From contig NZ_UZWD01000007.1 in NCBI RefSeq assembly GCF_900631955.1, forward strand, positions 1-55,023: a DNA stretch of 55,023 bases, given 5' to 3'. Numbering within the stretch: position 1 is the first letter of the stretch; every line of letters begins with the position of its first letter. This document shows, one piece after another, positions 9,200-17,335 of this stretch. The stretch is from Devosia equisanguinis (GTDB taxonomy: Bacteria > Pseudomonadota > Alphaproteobacteria > Rhizobiales > Devosiaceae). Below the pieces are notes generated by a model that was not told the DNA's origin, made no database searches, and saw only the letters and a program-made list of their open reading frames with translations. Both the position numbers and the translations under genes were made by a program.

Positions 9200-9502
9200 G
9201 TGAGTATACGCACCCGTGAATTCGATCCTGCCCGTTACCTCGACAACGAGGATGCCATCGCTGCCTATGTGAGTGACGCGACTGAAAGCGGCAATGCGCA
9301 GGAATTGGCACATGCCTTGGGCGTGGTGGCTCGGGCCCGTGGCATTTCCGATCTCTCGCGACGGACGGGCTTTACGCGGCAAACGCTCTACAAGGCTCTG
9401 AGCGGCGAAGGAAATCCGGAGCTGGAGACTATCGCGAAGGTGGCCGATGCCCTCGGCTTTCGGCTCACCCTCGTTGCCAAATCTGGCGAGTCGGCTGCGT
9501 AG
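9200..9502 (+). CDS. higA: Antitoxin of the HigA/addiction-module antidote family
   Basis: DNA-binding antitoxin of 100 residues. The N-terminal half (TREFDPARYLDNEDAIAAYV) is typical of the antidote family paired with this toxin, and residues 50-92 form a Cro/C1-type helix-turn-helix (SRRTGFTRQTLYKAL). It starts with GTG four bases after the toxin stop. It should neutralise the toxin and repress the operon through the palindrome at 8874-8891. It ends seven bases before the convergent trpA stop. Confidence 0.87.
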   Translation: MSIRTREFDPARYLDNEDAIAAYVSDATESGNAQELAHALGVVARARGISDLSRRTGFTRQTLYKALSGEGNPELETIAKVADALGFRLTLVAKSGESAA

Positions 9503-9509
9503 CCGCAGC

Positions 9510-10334
9510 CTATCCCCGCGCCCGTTTCACACCGCCCGCCAGGTCGGCGACGATGTCGCGAACGGCGGCGACGGTTTTGTCGGTGGCCTTGCCATTGTCC
9601 AGCGATTTTGCCACCGCATCGACCAGCACCGAGCCGACCACGATGCCGTCGGCATGCTTACCGATATCGGCGGCGTCCTCGGCGGTCTTGATGCCGAAGC
9701 CAACGGCCACGGGCAGGCTGGTATGGGCCTTGATGCGATCCACCGCCTCACCTACTGCGCCGCGTGACTTGATCACCGAGCCGGTGACCCCGTTCATCGA
9801 GACGTAATAGACAAAACCCGACGTATTTGCGAGCACCACCGGCAGGCGCTTGTCGTCGGTGGTGGGCGTGGTCAGGCGAATGAAATTGAGTCCGGCCTTG
9901 AGGGCTGGAATGCAGAGCTCGTCATCTTCCTCGGCCGGCAGGTCGACGACGATGAGGCCATCGACACCGGCTTCTTTCGCTGCAGCGATGAAGCGGTCGA
10001 CACCGAAGGAATAGATGGGGTTGTAATAGCCCATGAGCACGATGGGCGTGGTCTCGTCCTTGCGACGGAACTCTTCCACCATGCCGAGCACACCCAGCAT
10101 GGTCTGGCCGGCGGCCAGCGCCCGCTGAGCAGCAAGCTGGATGGCGACACCATCCGCCATAGGGTCGGAAAAGGGCATGCCCAGTTCAATCACATCGGCA
10201 CCCGCCTGCGGCAGGGCGTTGAAAATGGCCTGGCCGGTGCCGAGATCGGGATCGCCGGCCATTACATAGGTGACGAGTGCGGGGCGGTTTTCGGCCTTGC
10301 AGGCGGCAAAGCGCGCGTCGATACGGGTGGTCAT
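9510..10334 (-). CDS. trpA: Tryptophan synthase alpha subunit
   Basis: Cleaves indole-3-glycerol phosphate to indole, which is channelled to TrpB. It is a 274-residue TIM barrel with the catalytic pair E50 ([12 protein letters not shown]) and D61 (MADG). The ribosome site AGGGG lies eight bases before ATG. The start overlaps the stop of a 39-codon ORF by ATGA; that ORF fills an insert between trpB and trpA (see 10331-10450). Confidence 0.97.
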   Translation of the reverse strand: MTTRIDARFAACKAENRPALVTYVMAGDPDLGTGQAIFNALPQAGADVIELGMPFSDPMADGVAIQLAAQRALAAGQTMLGVLGMVEEFRRKDETTPIVLMGYYNPIYSFGVDRFIAAAKEAGVDGLIVVDLPAEEDDELCIPALKAGLNFIRLTTPTTDDKRLPVVLANTSGFVYYVSMNGVTGSVIKSRGAVGEAVDRIKAHTSLPVAVGFGIKTAEDAADIGKHADGIVVGSVLVDAVAKSLDNGKATDKTVAAVRDIVADLAGGVKRARG

Positions 10335-10336
10335 GC
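10319..10336. repeat. 18-bp direct repeat, copy 1 (trpA start)
   Basis: The plus-strand sequence CGATACGGGTGGTCATGC covers the trpA start codon and first codons. It is identical to 10435-10452 at the trpB stop, and the two copies bound a 98-bp segment. Confidence 0.9.
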
Positions 10337-10450
10337 AAAGGCCCCTGATTGATTGCCCCGAAACTGGAAAGAGGCAGCAGGCCCCCTCACCCGGCGCGCT
10401 GCGCCGACCTCTCCTCCAGAGGGCGAGGTAAAGACGATACGGGTGGTCAT
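10331..10450 (-). CDS. 39-codon ORF bridging trpB and trpA
   Basis: A short ORF created by the insert between trpB and trpA. Its ATG overlaps the trpB TGA (ATGA at 10447-10450) and its TGA overlaps the trpA ATG (ATGA at 10331-10334). The first five residues, MTTRI, repeat the TrpA N-terminus because of the 18-bp duplication; the rest is translated palindromic repeat and has no recognisable family. It may serve only to carry ribosomes from trpB to trpA. That it is translated is an inference from the overlaps. Confidence 0.5.
   Translation of the reverse strand: MTTRIVFTSPSGGEVGAARRVRGPAASFQFRGNQSGAFA
10378..10434. repeat. Palindromic intergenic repeat inside the trpB-trpA insert
   Basis: The segment beginning CCCCCTCACCCGGCGC and ending in AGAGGGCGAGG resembles the right half of the element at 46714-46846 between recF and gyrB. 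It contains the inner palindrome GGCGCGCTGCGCC. Confidence 0.65.
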
Positions 10451-10452
10451 GC
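10435..10452. repeat. 18-bp direct repeat, copy 2 (trpB stop)
   Basis: Exact copy of 10319-10336. It holds the trpB stop codon overlapped by a duplicated trpA-type ATG, which suggests that trpB and trpA were once joined directly here by ATGA. Confidence 0.9.
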
Positions 10453-11664
10453 CTTGAGAAGCCCCAGATATTTGCCGACGCTTTCCACGTCCTTGTCGCC
10501 GCGGCCGGAAAGGCAGAGGACGATGGACTGGTCCTTGCCCATGGTCGGCGCGATCTTCATCAGCTGCGCCAGGCCATGTGCCGATTCCAGCGCCGGGATG
10601 ATGCCTTCGAGCTTGGTCAGCAGTTGGAAAGCCTCGAGCGCTTCAGTGTCGGTAATGGGCGCATAGGTGACGCGCTTGGTATCGTGCAGATAGGAGTGCT
10701 CGGGGCCGACACCGGGATAGTCGAGCCCGGCCGAGATCGAATGACCCTCCAAAATCTGCCCGTCGTCATCCTGGAGCAGATAGGTGCGGTTGCCGTGCAA
10801 GACGCCGGGGCGGCCGCCGGTCATCGAGGCGGCATGGCCGTTCTCGACCGCGATGCCAAGGCCACCGGCTTCGGCGCCATAGAGGGCGACATCGGCGTCA
10901 TCGAGAAAAGCATGGAAGGTGCCGATGGCATTGGAGCCGCCGCCGACACAGGCAACGACAGCATCGGGCAGCTTGCCCTTGAGCGCGAGGAACTGTTCCT
11001 TGATTTCGGTGCCGATCACCGACTGGAAATCGCGGACCATTTCCGGATAGGGGTGCGGGCCTGCGGCGGTGCCGATGAGATAATAGGTGCTCTCAACATT
11101 GGTCACCCAGTCGCGCAGCGCCTCGTTCATGGCGTCCTTGAGCGTGCCGGCCCCGGCGGTGACCGGACGGACTTCGGCGCCCAGCATGCGCATGCGCAAG
11201 ACATTGGGCATCTGCCGCTCGACATCGGTGGCGCCCATGAAAATGGTGCAGGGCAGGTCGAACTTGGCGCAGACCGTGGCGGTGGCGACACCATGCTGGC
11301 CGGCGCCGGTTTCGGCGATGACCCTTGTCTTGCCCATGCGCTTGGCGAGCAGGATCTGGCCCAGGCAATTATTGATCTTGTGGCTGCCGGTGTGGTTGAG
11401 CTCTTCGCGCTTGAGATAGACCTTGGCGCCGCCCAGATGCTCGGTGACGCGCTGGGCGAAATAGAGCGGGCTGGGCCGACCGACATAATGGGTGGCCAGG
11501 TCCTTGATCTGGGCCAGATAGGCCTCGTCGACCTTGGCGGCGCGATATTCCTTCTCGAGGTCGAGAATGAGCGGCATCAGCGTCTCGGCGACGAAGCGCC
11601 CGCCATAGATGCCGAAACGGCCATGTTCGTCCGGGCCATTGCGCAGGGAGTTGGTGCCGTCCAT
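10447..11664 (-). CDS. trpB: Tryptophan synthase beta subunit
   Basis: PLP enzyme that joins indole and serine to make tryptophan (405 residues). The PLP lysine is K96 in [12 protein letters not shown] and the phosphate loop is GGGSNAIG. I start at the ATG of MDGTNSLRN, preceded by GAGAGGAC; a start 12 codons earlier has no ribosome site. It lies 43 bases after trpF. The stop is overlapped by the ATG of the 39-codon bridging ORF. Confidence 0.97.
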   Translation of the reverse strand: MDGTNSLRNGPDEHGRFGIYGGRFVAETLMPLILDLEKEYRAAKVDEAYLAQIKDLATHYVGRPSPLYFAQRVTEHLGGAKVYLKREELNHTGSHKINNCLGQILLAKRMGKTRVIAETGAGQHGVATATVCAKFDLPCTIFMGATDVERQMPNVLRMRMLGAEVRPVTAGAGTLKDAMNEALRDWVTNVESTYYLIGTAAGPHPYPEMVRDFQSVIGTEIKEQFLALKGKLPDAVVACVGGGSNAIGTFHAFLDDADVALYGAEAGGLGIAVENGHAASMTGGRPGVLHGNRTYLLQDDDGQILEGHSISAGLDYPGVGPEHSYLHDTKRVTYAPITDTEALEAFQLLTKLEGIIPALESAHGLAQLMKIAPTMGKDQSIVLCLSGRGDKDVESVGKYLGLLKA

Positions 11665-11707
11665 GTCGTCCTCTCGGCTTGGCCGAGATGATCCCGGCAA
11701 AAGCCCT

Positions 11708-12355
11708 CTATACGGCTGAGCGCGCGTTGCGGATGAACGCCTCGATCAACATCTTGTTCTTGACGCCCGGCGCGGTTTCCACCCCCGAGGAGACATCGAT
11801 CCCCAAAGGTCGAACCTCCCGCACGGCCTGGGCCACATTATCCGGCGTCAGGCCTCCGGAAAGCATGAAGGGCACGGAGGGGTCAAGCGCTTTGAGCAAT
11901 TGCCAGTCAAAGCTTTCCCCCAGCCCCCCCGGCCGGTCGGCGCCCTTGGGCGGCTTGGCGTCGAGCAGAATGCGATCGGCGACATCGAGGAAGCCGGCGA
12001 CATGGGCTACGTCGTCGGCCGAGCCGATGGGCAGGGCCTTGATGATTTCTACCCCGGCCTCGGCGCGGATGGCCTCGACGCGGTGCGGACTTTCCGGCCC
12101 ATGCAGTTGAATCCAGTCCGGCCCCAGCGCCGCCACTTCCGCGACGCAACTATTGTCGGGATTGACCAGAACCACGCAGCTTTCGATGCGGCCGCGCGCG
12201 GCTGAGATCAGCCCGGCAAGGTCTTCGATGGAAACGTGGCGTGGCGACCGCTGGAAATGCATGAAGCCAACCATGTCGGCGCCGGCCGCAATGGTGGTTT
12301 CGAGCAGGTCGAGGGTCTTGATGCCGCAGATCTTGACGATCAAGGGATCGCTCAT
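11708..12355 (-). CDS. trpF: Phosphoribosylanthranilate isomerase
   Basis: Third step of the tryptophan branch, converting phosphoribosyl-anthranilate to CdRP (215 residues). The N-terminal IVKICGIKT carries the catalytic Cys at residue 10, and [10 protein letters not shown] and the phosphate-binding end ([14 protein letters not shown]) are present. The ATG at [11 protein letters not shown] is chosen because family proteins start just before KICG. It leads the trpF-trpB-trpA string and follows lapA by 58 bases. Confidence 0.95.
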   Translation of the reverse strand: MSDPLIVKICGIKTLDLLETTIAAGADMVGFMHFQRSPRHVSIEDLAGLISAARGRIESCVVLVNPDNSCVAEVAALGPDWIQLHGPESPHRVEAIRAEAGVEIIKALPIGSADDVAHVAGFLDVADRILLDAKPPKGADRPGGLGESFDWQLLKALDPSVPFMLSGGLTPDNVAQAVREVRPLGIDVSSGVETAPGVKNKMLIEAFIRNARSAV

Positions 12356-12413
12356 GTGGGCGCCGGACTCGAGGGATCGGTGTGGGAGGTGGTGAAAGTT
12401 GCGGCGCCGTCCA

Positions 12414-12779
12414 TCACCGCAACTCCAGAAGGTCGTCGAGATCGTTTGCCGGGCTGGCCGGGCGCTCGCCACTGCGGCGGCGCAGGGTCTCGACCTCGGT
12501 GGTCAGGATCTGGGTTTCCTTGCGCCAGTGCCGTTCGCGGCGGCGATGCTCGGACTGGGCGAACCAGGTGGCAATGCCGCCCATCAGCACGCCAATGAGC
12601 AGCACGATATAGAGCACGACGAAGAGCGGGATACCGTAGCCGGTGGCCGGGTCGAGCTGTGCCGGCGCGGCGAAGGGGTTGAGATTGACGGCAACGAGGT
12701 GTCGATTGGCCAAGGCAAAGGCGATCAGTGCCAGACAAAGCGGCACCAAGACCAACCAGCCGATGATTTTCTTGACCAT
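12414..12779 (-). CDS. lapA: LapA-domain membrane protein
   Basis: Small inner-membrane protein (121 residues) of the lipopolysaccharide-assembly protein A (LapA) domain family. There are two transmembrane segments (about residues 4-22 and 45-67) separated by NRHLVAVNLNPF, followed by a basic, probably coiled-coil tail (RRRERHWRKE...LRRR). An in-frame GTG four codons earlier (12791) is possible but has no ribosome site. In this order (ihfB-lapA-trpF) it is a common Hyphomicrobiales arrangement. Confidence 0.8.
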   Translation of the reverse strand: MVKKIIGWLVLVPLCLALIAFALANRHLVAVNLNPFAAPAQLDPATGYGIPLFVVLYIVLLIGVLMGGIATWFAQSEHRRRERHWRKETQILTTEVETLRRRSGERPASPANDLDDLLELR

Positions 12780-12825
12780 TGGGTATTCCACTCGTGCCCG
12801 GGGACGTTTTCTGCCCCCAAGGGTA

Positions 12826-13107
12826 TCAGGACTTGTTCAGCCGCTCGCGGATTTCCTTGCCCGCCTTGAACTGCGGCACATATTTTTCGCCCACATCGAC
12901 CTGTTCGCCGGTGCGGGGATTGCGGCCGACACGGGCGGGGCGGTTCTTGACCGAAAACGCGCCGAAGCCGCGCAACTCCACCCGATCGCCGCGCGCCATG
13001 GCATCGCCGATCTCATCGAGGATGGCATTGACGATGTTTTCGATGTCGCGCTGAAACAGGTGCGGGTTCTCCGCGGCGAGCTTCTCGACAAGTTCCGACT
13101 TGATCAT
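12826..13107 (-). CDS. ihfB: Integration host factor beta subunit
   Basis: DNA-bending histone-like protein, 93 residues, that pairs with IhfA. The HU/IHF signature lies in [22 protein letters not shown] with the intercalating Pro in RNPRTG. It is followed by lapA. In rhizobial relatives sppA often lies between rpsA and ihfB; here a GNAT gene is in that place. Confidence 0.96.
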   Translation of the reverse strand: MIKSELVEKLAAENPHLFQRDIENIVNAILDEIGDAMARGDRVELRGFGAFSVKNRPARVGRNPRTGEQVDVGEKYVPQFKAGKEIRERLNKS

Positions 13108-13205
13108 GAAAGGCTCCGGTCCTCACGCCGATCCCCTGTTCAGGGGTTAGGTCAACCTGCCAAAGCCGGGGCGACCCGTCAAGCGCGTGCGCTCATGCGA
13201 AGCGC

Positions 13206-13712
13206 TCAGTCCAGCGGCCGGATCATGTAGCGGGCCGTGTCCTCATATCCGGCGAGCTTGTCGGCCAGTTCCGGCCGGTCTTCGACCTCAAAGCCCTGCC
13301 GCTGCCAGAAGGGAATGGAATTGTTGACCGCCACGAGACTCATGGTCGCAAAGCCCTGGGCCTGGGCGTGCTTGGCCAGCGCCGCGACAATCTGACCCGC
13401 CGCCCCGACGCCGCGCGCCATCGGCAGCAGTGCCAGGTCGTGAATGTAGAAACTGTCGGCATGCTCGGGCAACTGCCCTATCAGCGTGTTGAGCGCCGGC
13501 AGCGACCCACGCCTCCACGGATGGCTCAGCACATAGCCCGCCGGCCGCTCGGAGATTTCAAAGAGATAACAGCCGTTGCGGTAGAGGGCGAATTTTTCGG
13601 CCAGCACCGCGTCGGCTTCAAAAAAGCCCGGATGCACCTTGCCCGCAATCTCGGAGACGCTGGCCAGATCATAGCCGGTCATGGAGCGCCAGGCGACGTC
13701 TCGATGCTGCAT
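13206..13712 (-). CDS. GNAT-family N-acetyltransferase
   Basis: A 168-residue GCN5-like acetyltransferase. The acetyl-CoA loop region is ALLPMARGVGAAGQIVAAL (about residues 90-110), a variant of R/Q-x-x-G-x-G/A, and the C-terminal NNSIPFWQRQGFEVE strand-loop is typical. The substrate cannot be told. The start at MQHRDVAWR has an AAGGA eight bases upstream. The ribosome site lies just past the rpsA terminator, so the gene may depend on read-through or on a promoter of its own. Confidence 0.8.
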   Translation of the reverse strand: MQHRDVAWRSMTGYDLASVSEIAGKVHPGFFEADAVLAEKFALYRNGCYLFEISERPAGYVLSHPWRRGSLPALNTLIGQLPEHADSFYIHDLALLPMARGVGAAGQIVAALAKHAQAQGFATMSLVAVNNSIPFWQRQGFEVEDRPELADKLAGYEDTARYMIRPLD

Positions 13713-13724
13713 CGAACATGTCCT

Positions 13725-13762
13725 TCTCAACAAAACGACCCGCGCCAGAGCTGGCGCGGGTC
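13725..13762 (-). terminator. Rho-independent terminator of rpsA
   Basis: A perfect inverted repeat with 12-bp arms (13737-13748 and 13751-13762), followed on the minus strand by GTTTTGTTGAG. It starts 24 bases after the rpsA stop codon. Confidence 0.85.
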
Positions 13763-13785
13763 GCAAAGGTAATCAGCGAAAACGC

Positions 13786-15495
13786 TTACTTGTCGTCGCG
13801 ACCCTTGAGGGCAGCGCCCAGGATGTCGCCGAGCGAAGCGCCCGAATCGGACGAACCATAGGCAGCCACGGCTTCCTTCTCTTCGGCGATTTCGAGCGCC
13901 TTGATCGAGAGCTGGATGCGGCCGGTCTTGCGGTCGTACTGGGTGACGCGTGCGTCGACCTTCTCGCCCTTGGAGAAACGCTCCGGACGCTGGTCGTTGC
14001 GATCGCGGCTGAGGTCGGCGCGACGGATAAAGGCGGTGACTTCAGAGTCGGCGATACGGACTTCAATGCCCCCATCGTTGACTTCGATGACTTCGGTGGT
14101 CACCACGGCATTCTTGCGCAGACCGCCCTGCTCGTTGCTGGCGGAGTTGTCGGCCAGATCATCGGCAGCGAGCTGCTTGATCCCGAGGCTGATGCGTTCC
14201 TTGTCGACGTCGACATCGAGAACCTTGGCCTTGACCATGTCGCCACGGTTATAGTCGTCGAGAGCGACTTCACCGGACTTCTGCCAGTCGAGGTCGGACA
14301 GGTGAACCATGCCGTCCACATCGCCTTCGAGGCCGATGAACAGGCCGAATTCGGTCTTGTTCTTGACTTCGCCTTCGATGGTGGAGCCAACCGGATGCTT
14401 GTCGGCAAAGGCTTCCCACGGGTTCTGCAGGGTCTGCTTGAGGCCCAGCGAGATGCGGCGCTTGTCCGGATCGACTTCGAGCACGACCACGTCGACTTCC
14501 TGGGAGGTCGAGACGATCTTGCCCGGATGAACGTTCTTCTTGGTCCAGCTCATCTCCGAAACGTGGATCAGGCCTTCGATGCCCGGCTCCAGTTCGACGA
14601 AGGCACCATAGTCGGTGATGTTGGTCACGCGGCCGGTGAACTTGGCTTCGATCGGGTACTTGGCTTCGATGCCTTCCCACGGATCGGCCTGCAGCTGCTT
14701 CATGCCGAGGCTGATGCGGTGCGATTCGTGGTTGATGCGAACGATCTGGACCTTGATGGTCTCGCCGATCGTGAGCACTTCGGACGGGTGGTTGACGCGA
14801 CGCCATGCGATGTCGGTGACGTGCAGCAAGCCGTCAATGCCGCCGAGGTCAACGAACGCACCGTAATCGGTAATGTTCTTGACCACGCCGTCGACAACCT
14901 GGCCCTCTTCGAGCTGCTGGACGATTTCCGAACGCTGTTCGGCGCGCGATTCCTCGAGAATGGCACGACGCGATACGACGATATTGCCGCGACGCTTGTC
15001 CATCTTCAGAATCTGGAACGGCTGCGGCACGTTCATGAGCGGCGCGATATCGCGGATCGGACGGATGTCGACCTGCGAACGCGGCAGGAAGGCCACGGCG
15101 CCTTCCAGATCGACGGTGAAACCACCCTTGACCTGGTTGAAGATGGTGCCTTCAACGCGCTCATTGGCGTTGTACTTCTCTTCGAGCTTGACCCAGCTCT
15201 CTTCACGGCGGGCCTTTTCGCGGGAGAGGACGGCCTCGCCAGCAGCGTTCTCGACGCGGTCGACATAGACTTCCACTTCCGAACCGACGGCGATGGTGCC
15301 GTCGCGGCCGGCCTGGCCGAATTCCTTCAGCGGCACGCGGCCTTCAGTCTTGAGACCGACGTCGATGATCGCCAGGTCCTTCTCGATCGCGACGACGCGG
15401 CCCTTGACGACAGTGCCCTCAGCGGCATCGTTGTCGACAAAGCTGTCGAGCAGCATCGATTCAAAATCGTCTTTCGTCACAGTTTGCTGTGCCAA
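13786..15495 (-). CDS. rpsA: 30S ribosomal protein S1
   Basis: Ribosomal protein S1 (569 residues) delivers mRNA to the 30S subunit. It holds six S1 RNA-binding repeats; typical repeats show GxVKNITDYGAFVDLGGIDGLLHVTDI and GRVTNITDYGAFVELEPGIEGLIHVSEM type cores. The start codon is TTG (MAQQTVTKDDF), supported by GGAG seven bases upstream and by no usable ATG before residue 14. It follows cmk on the same strand by 179 bases and ends with a strong terminator. Confidence 0.97.
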   Translation of the reverse strand: MAQQTVTKDDFESMLLDSFVDNDAAEGTVVKGRVVAIEKDLAIIDVGLKTEGRVPLKEFGQAGRDGTIAVGSEVEVYVDRVENAAGEAVLSREKARREESWVKLEEKYNANERVEGTIFNQVKGGFTVDLEGAVAFLPRSQVDIRPIRDIAPLMNVPQPFQILKMDKRRGNIVVSRRAILEESRAEQRSEIVQQLEEGQVVDGVVKNITDYGAFVDLGGIDGLLHVTDIAWRRVNHPSEVLTIGETIKVQIVRINHESHRISLGMKQLQADPWEGIEAKYPIEAKFTGRVTNITDYGAFVELEPGIEGLIHVSEMSWTKKNVHPGKIVSTSQEVDVVVLEVDPDKRRISLGLKQTLQNPWEAFADKHPVGSTIEGEVKNKTEFGLFIGLEGDVDGMVHLSDLDWQKSGEVALDDYNRGDMVKAKVLDVDVDKERISLGIKQLAADDLADNSASNEQGGLRKNAVVTTEVIEVNDGGIEVRIADSEVTAFIRRADLSRDRNDQRPERFSKGEKVDARVTQYDRKTGRIQLSIKALEIAEEKEAVAAYGSSDSGASLGDILGAALKGRDDK

Positions 15496-15674
15496 ATTTT
15501 TTCTCCGGTGCGCCGGTGGTTGGGGTGTTGGATCCTGCCGGAAGCCGGGTCCGCTTCAGCGAAATGCCAAAGCCGGCGCACGGAGCACCGGTTCACGAAC
15601 AGGACGATCTGTGTGTTCTGATATCCGGGCCATCGGTTTGGCTGAGCGGCGTGGCACTGGCCCCAAGGAGGAAA

Positions 15675-16328
15675 TTAGGAGGGGCTTTGCCCCCCTGCCT
15701 TGAGCGCCATGGTGCGATCGACGATCTCGATGGCAGCGCGGAGTGCGGCCTCTATACCCATAAGCGTGGTGTCGAGCAAGTGCGCGTCATCAGCTTTGTA
15801 AAAGCCGCCATGGGGATTGAGCATGTCGCGGGCATCCCGCTCTTCGATCTGGTGATAGAGCGCATAGCGATCCACCACCACGCCGCGCTTCTCCAATTGG
15901 CGCGCCCGGCGCTCCATGCGCGCCTTGCTGTCGGCCTGGATGAACAGTTTTACATCGGCATCGGGGCAGATCTTGGTGCCGATATCGCGCCCATCGAGCA
16001 CTGCGCCGCCCTTCTGGGTGGCAAAGGCCCGCTGAAAATCGAACAGCGCCGCCCGAACCCCGGCAAAGACGGCGACCTTGGAGGCCAGCACCCCGGCTTC
16101 GGCCGAGGTCAGGGCCTCGCGGTCCACGAGGTGCGATGTATCAAGCGCCTTGGCGGCCGCGATGGCGGCCTGTTCGAACTCCGGACGATCGGCCGTGTCG
16201 GCCACGGCCAGTCCCACCGCACGATAGAGCAGGCCGGTATCGAGATGGGGCAGGCCATAGTGCCCGGCCAGCCCGCTGGCCAGGGTTCCCTTGCCCGATG
16301 CGGCCGGTCCGTCTACCGCAATGATCAT
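15675..16328 (-). CDS. cmk: Cytidylate kinase
   Basis: Phosphorylates CMP and dCMP (217 residues). The P-loop DGPAASGKGT is at residues 6-15 and LDGRDIGTKICPDADVKLFI is the CMP-site region. Starts with ATG after an AGG-containing ribosome site. cmk-rpsA is a conserved pair. In many relatives aroA precedes cmk; here the gene upstream is the divergent TIGR02300 gene instead. Confidence 0.95.
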   Translation of the reverse strand: MIIAVDGPAASGKGTLASGLAGHYGLPHLDTGLLYRAVGLAVADTADRPEFEQAAIAAAKALDTSHLVDREALTSAEAGVLASKVAVFAGVRAALFDFQRAFATQKGGAVLDGRDIGTKICPDADVKLFIQADSKARMERRARQLEKRGVVVDRYALYHQIEERDARDMLNPHGGFYKADDAHLLDTTLMGIEAALRAAIEIVDRTMALKAGGQSPS

Positions 16329-16523
16329 TGCACCTGTTCTCCGCAGTCACTATTCGACGCCCAAGGCGATAGCTGCAGCAGCAGGGCGGGGCAAGGCCCA
16401 GGCGCATCGGCACGCATTTTGCGTTTGACAGGGCCCGGCTTTACTCCTAACCGGACTGACCGAAATAGGCGCACGCGGCACTTATGCGCGCCTCACCTTC
16501 TTACATTCCACGAGGCATGAGAA

Positions 16524-16925
16524 ATGGCCAATAGCGAGCGCGGGACCAAGCGGACCGATCCCGATACCGGCAAGAAGTTCTATGACCTGAACATGGACCC
16601 GATCGTCTCGCCCTATACGGGCAAGAGCTATCCGCGGTCCTTCTTCGAACAGCTGACCGGCAAGGCCAGCCCCGTCACCGCCCGCAAGGTGGATGATGAG
16701 GACGAGCTGGAAGAAGAAGACGAGGTCGAGGAAACCGCAGGCCCCGAAATCGTCAGCCTCGAAGAGGCCGACGCTGAAGAAGGCGGCGAGGAAGACATCC
16801 CCGAAGTCGAGGACGTCGAGGTCGACGAAGACCTGGGCGACGACGAGGAAGACGTGTTCCTCGAAGACGAAGACGATGAAGACGACGATATCGGCTTCGA
16901 CGTCGGCGACGACGAAGACCGCTGA
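16524..16925 (+). CDS. TIGR02300 (FYDLN acid) family protein
   Basis: Protein of 133 residues, known mainly as an alphaproteobacterial family. The N-terminal part has the defining KKFYDLNMDPIVSPYTGKSYP segment (about residues 17-37); the second half (from about 57) is almost wholly Asp/Glu and is probably disordered. Function is unknown. It is divergent from cmk; a perfect TTGACA at 16425-16430 could be its -35 element, but no good -10 follows. Confidence 0.9.
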   Translation: MANSERGTKRTDPDTGKKFYDLNMDPIVSPYTGKSYPRSFFEQLTGKASPVTARKVDDEDELEEEDEVEETAGPEIVSLEEADAEEGGEEDIPEVEDVEVDEDLGDDEEDVFLEDEDDEDDDIGFDVGDDEDR

Positions 16926-17121
16926 TTTCATTGCGCTTTTTCCGCCGGACGTGGAAAATGTCCGGCGGAGGAAAAAAGTGTCATTTAGGCACTTGCATCA
17001 GGCGAAATCATCCAATAGGTTCCGCCTCGCTTCGGACGGGAATGACCCGGACGAACCCAAACAAACTACCGCAAGGTGTTGTGCGCACGGTTGATTTCAA
17101 CCCCGCCGGCCTTGTCCGGAT

Positions 17122-17197
<76 letters not shown>

Positions 17198-17335
17198 AAT
17201 CTTTCCTCCTTCGATACTCTCTTGCGGCGAAACTCCGCAGCCTTTGGGCGTGACGCGCCGGACTTTCGGTTGTCCCCTTGGCACCGCTGGCTATAGTGGC
17301 CGGGTTCTTCCTCAGCGAGAGGCATTCCTCTCCCC

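Noticed and set aside
13681..15621. Plus-strand open frame of about 640 codons opposite rpsA
   Set aside because: Shadow of the repeated S1 domains; the translation shows repeats only because rpsA does.
16937..16976. Terminator after the TIGR02300 gene
   Set aside because: TCCGCCGGAC and GTCCGGCGGA form a perfect 10-bp stem, but it is followed by GGAAAAAAG on the plus strand with no T run on the exit side of either strand, so it is not a standard terminator.
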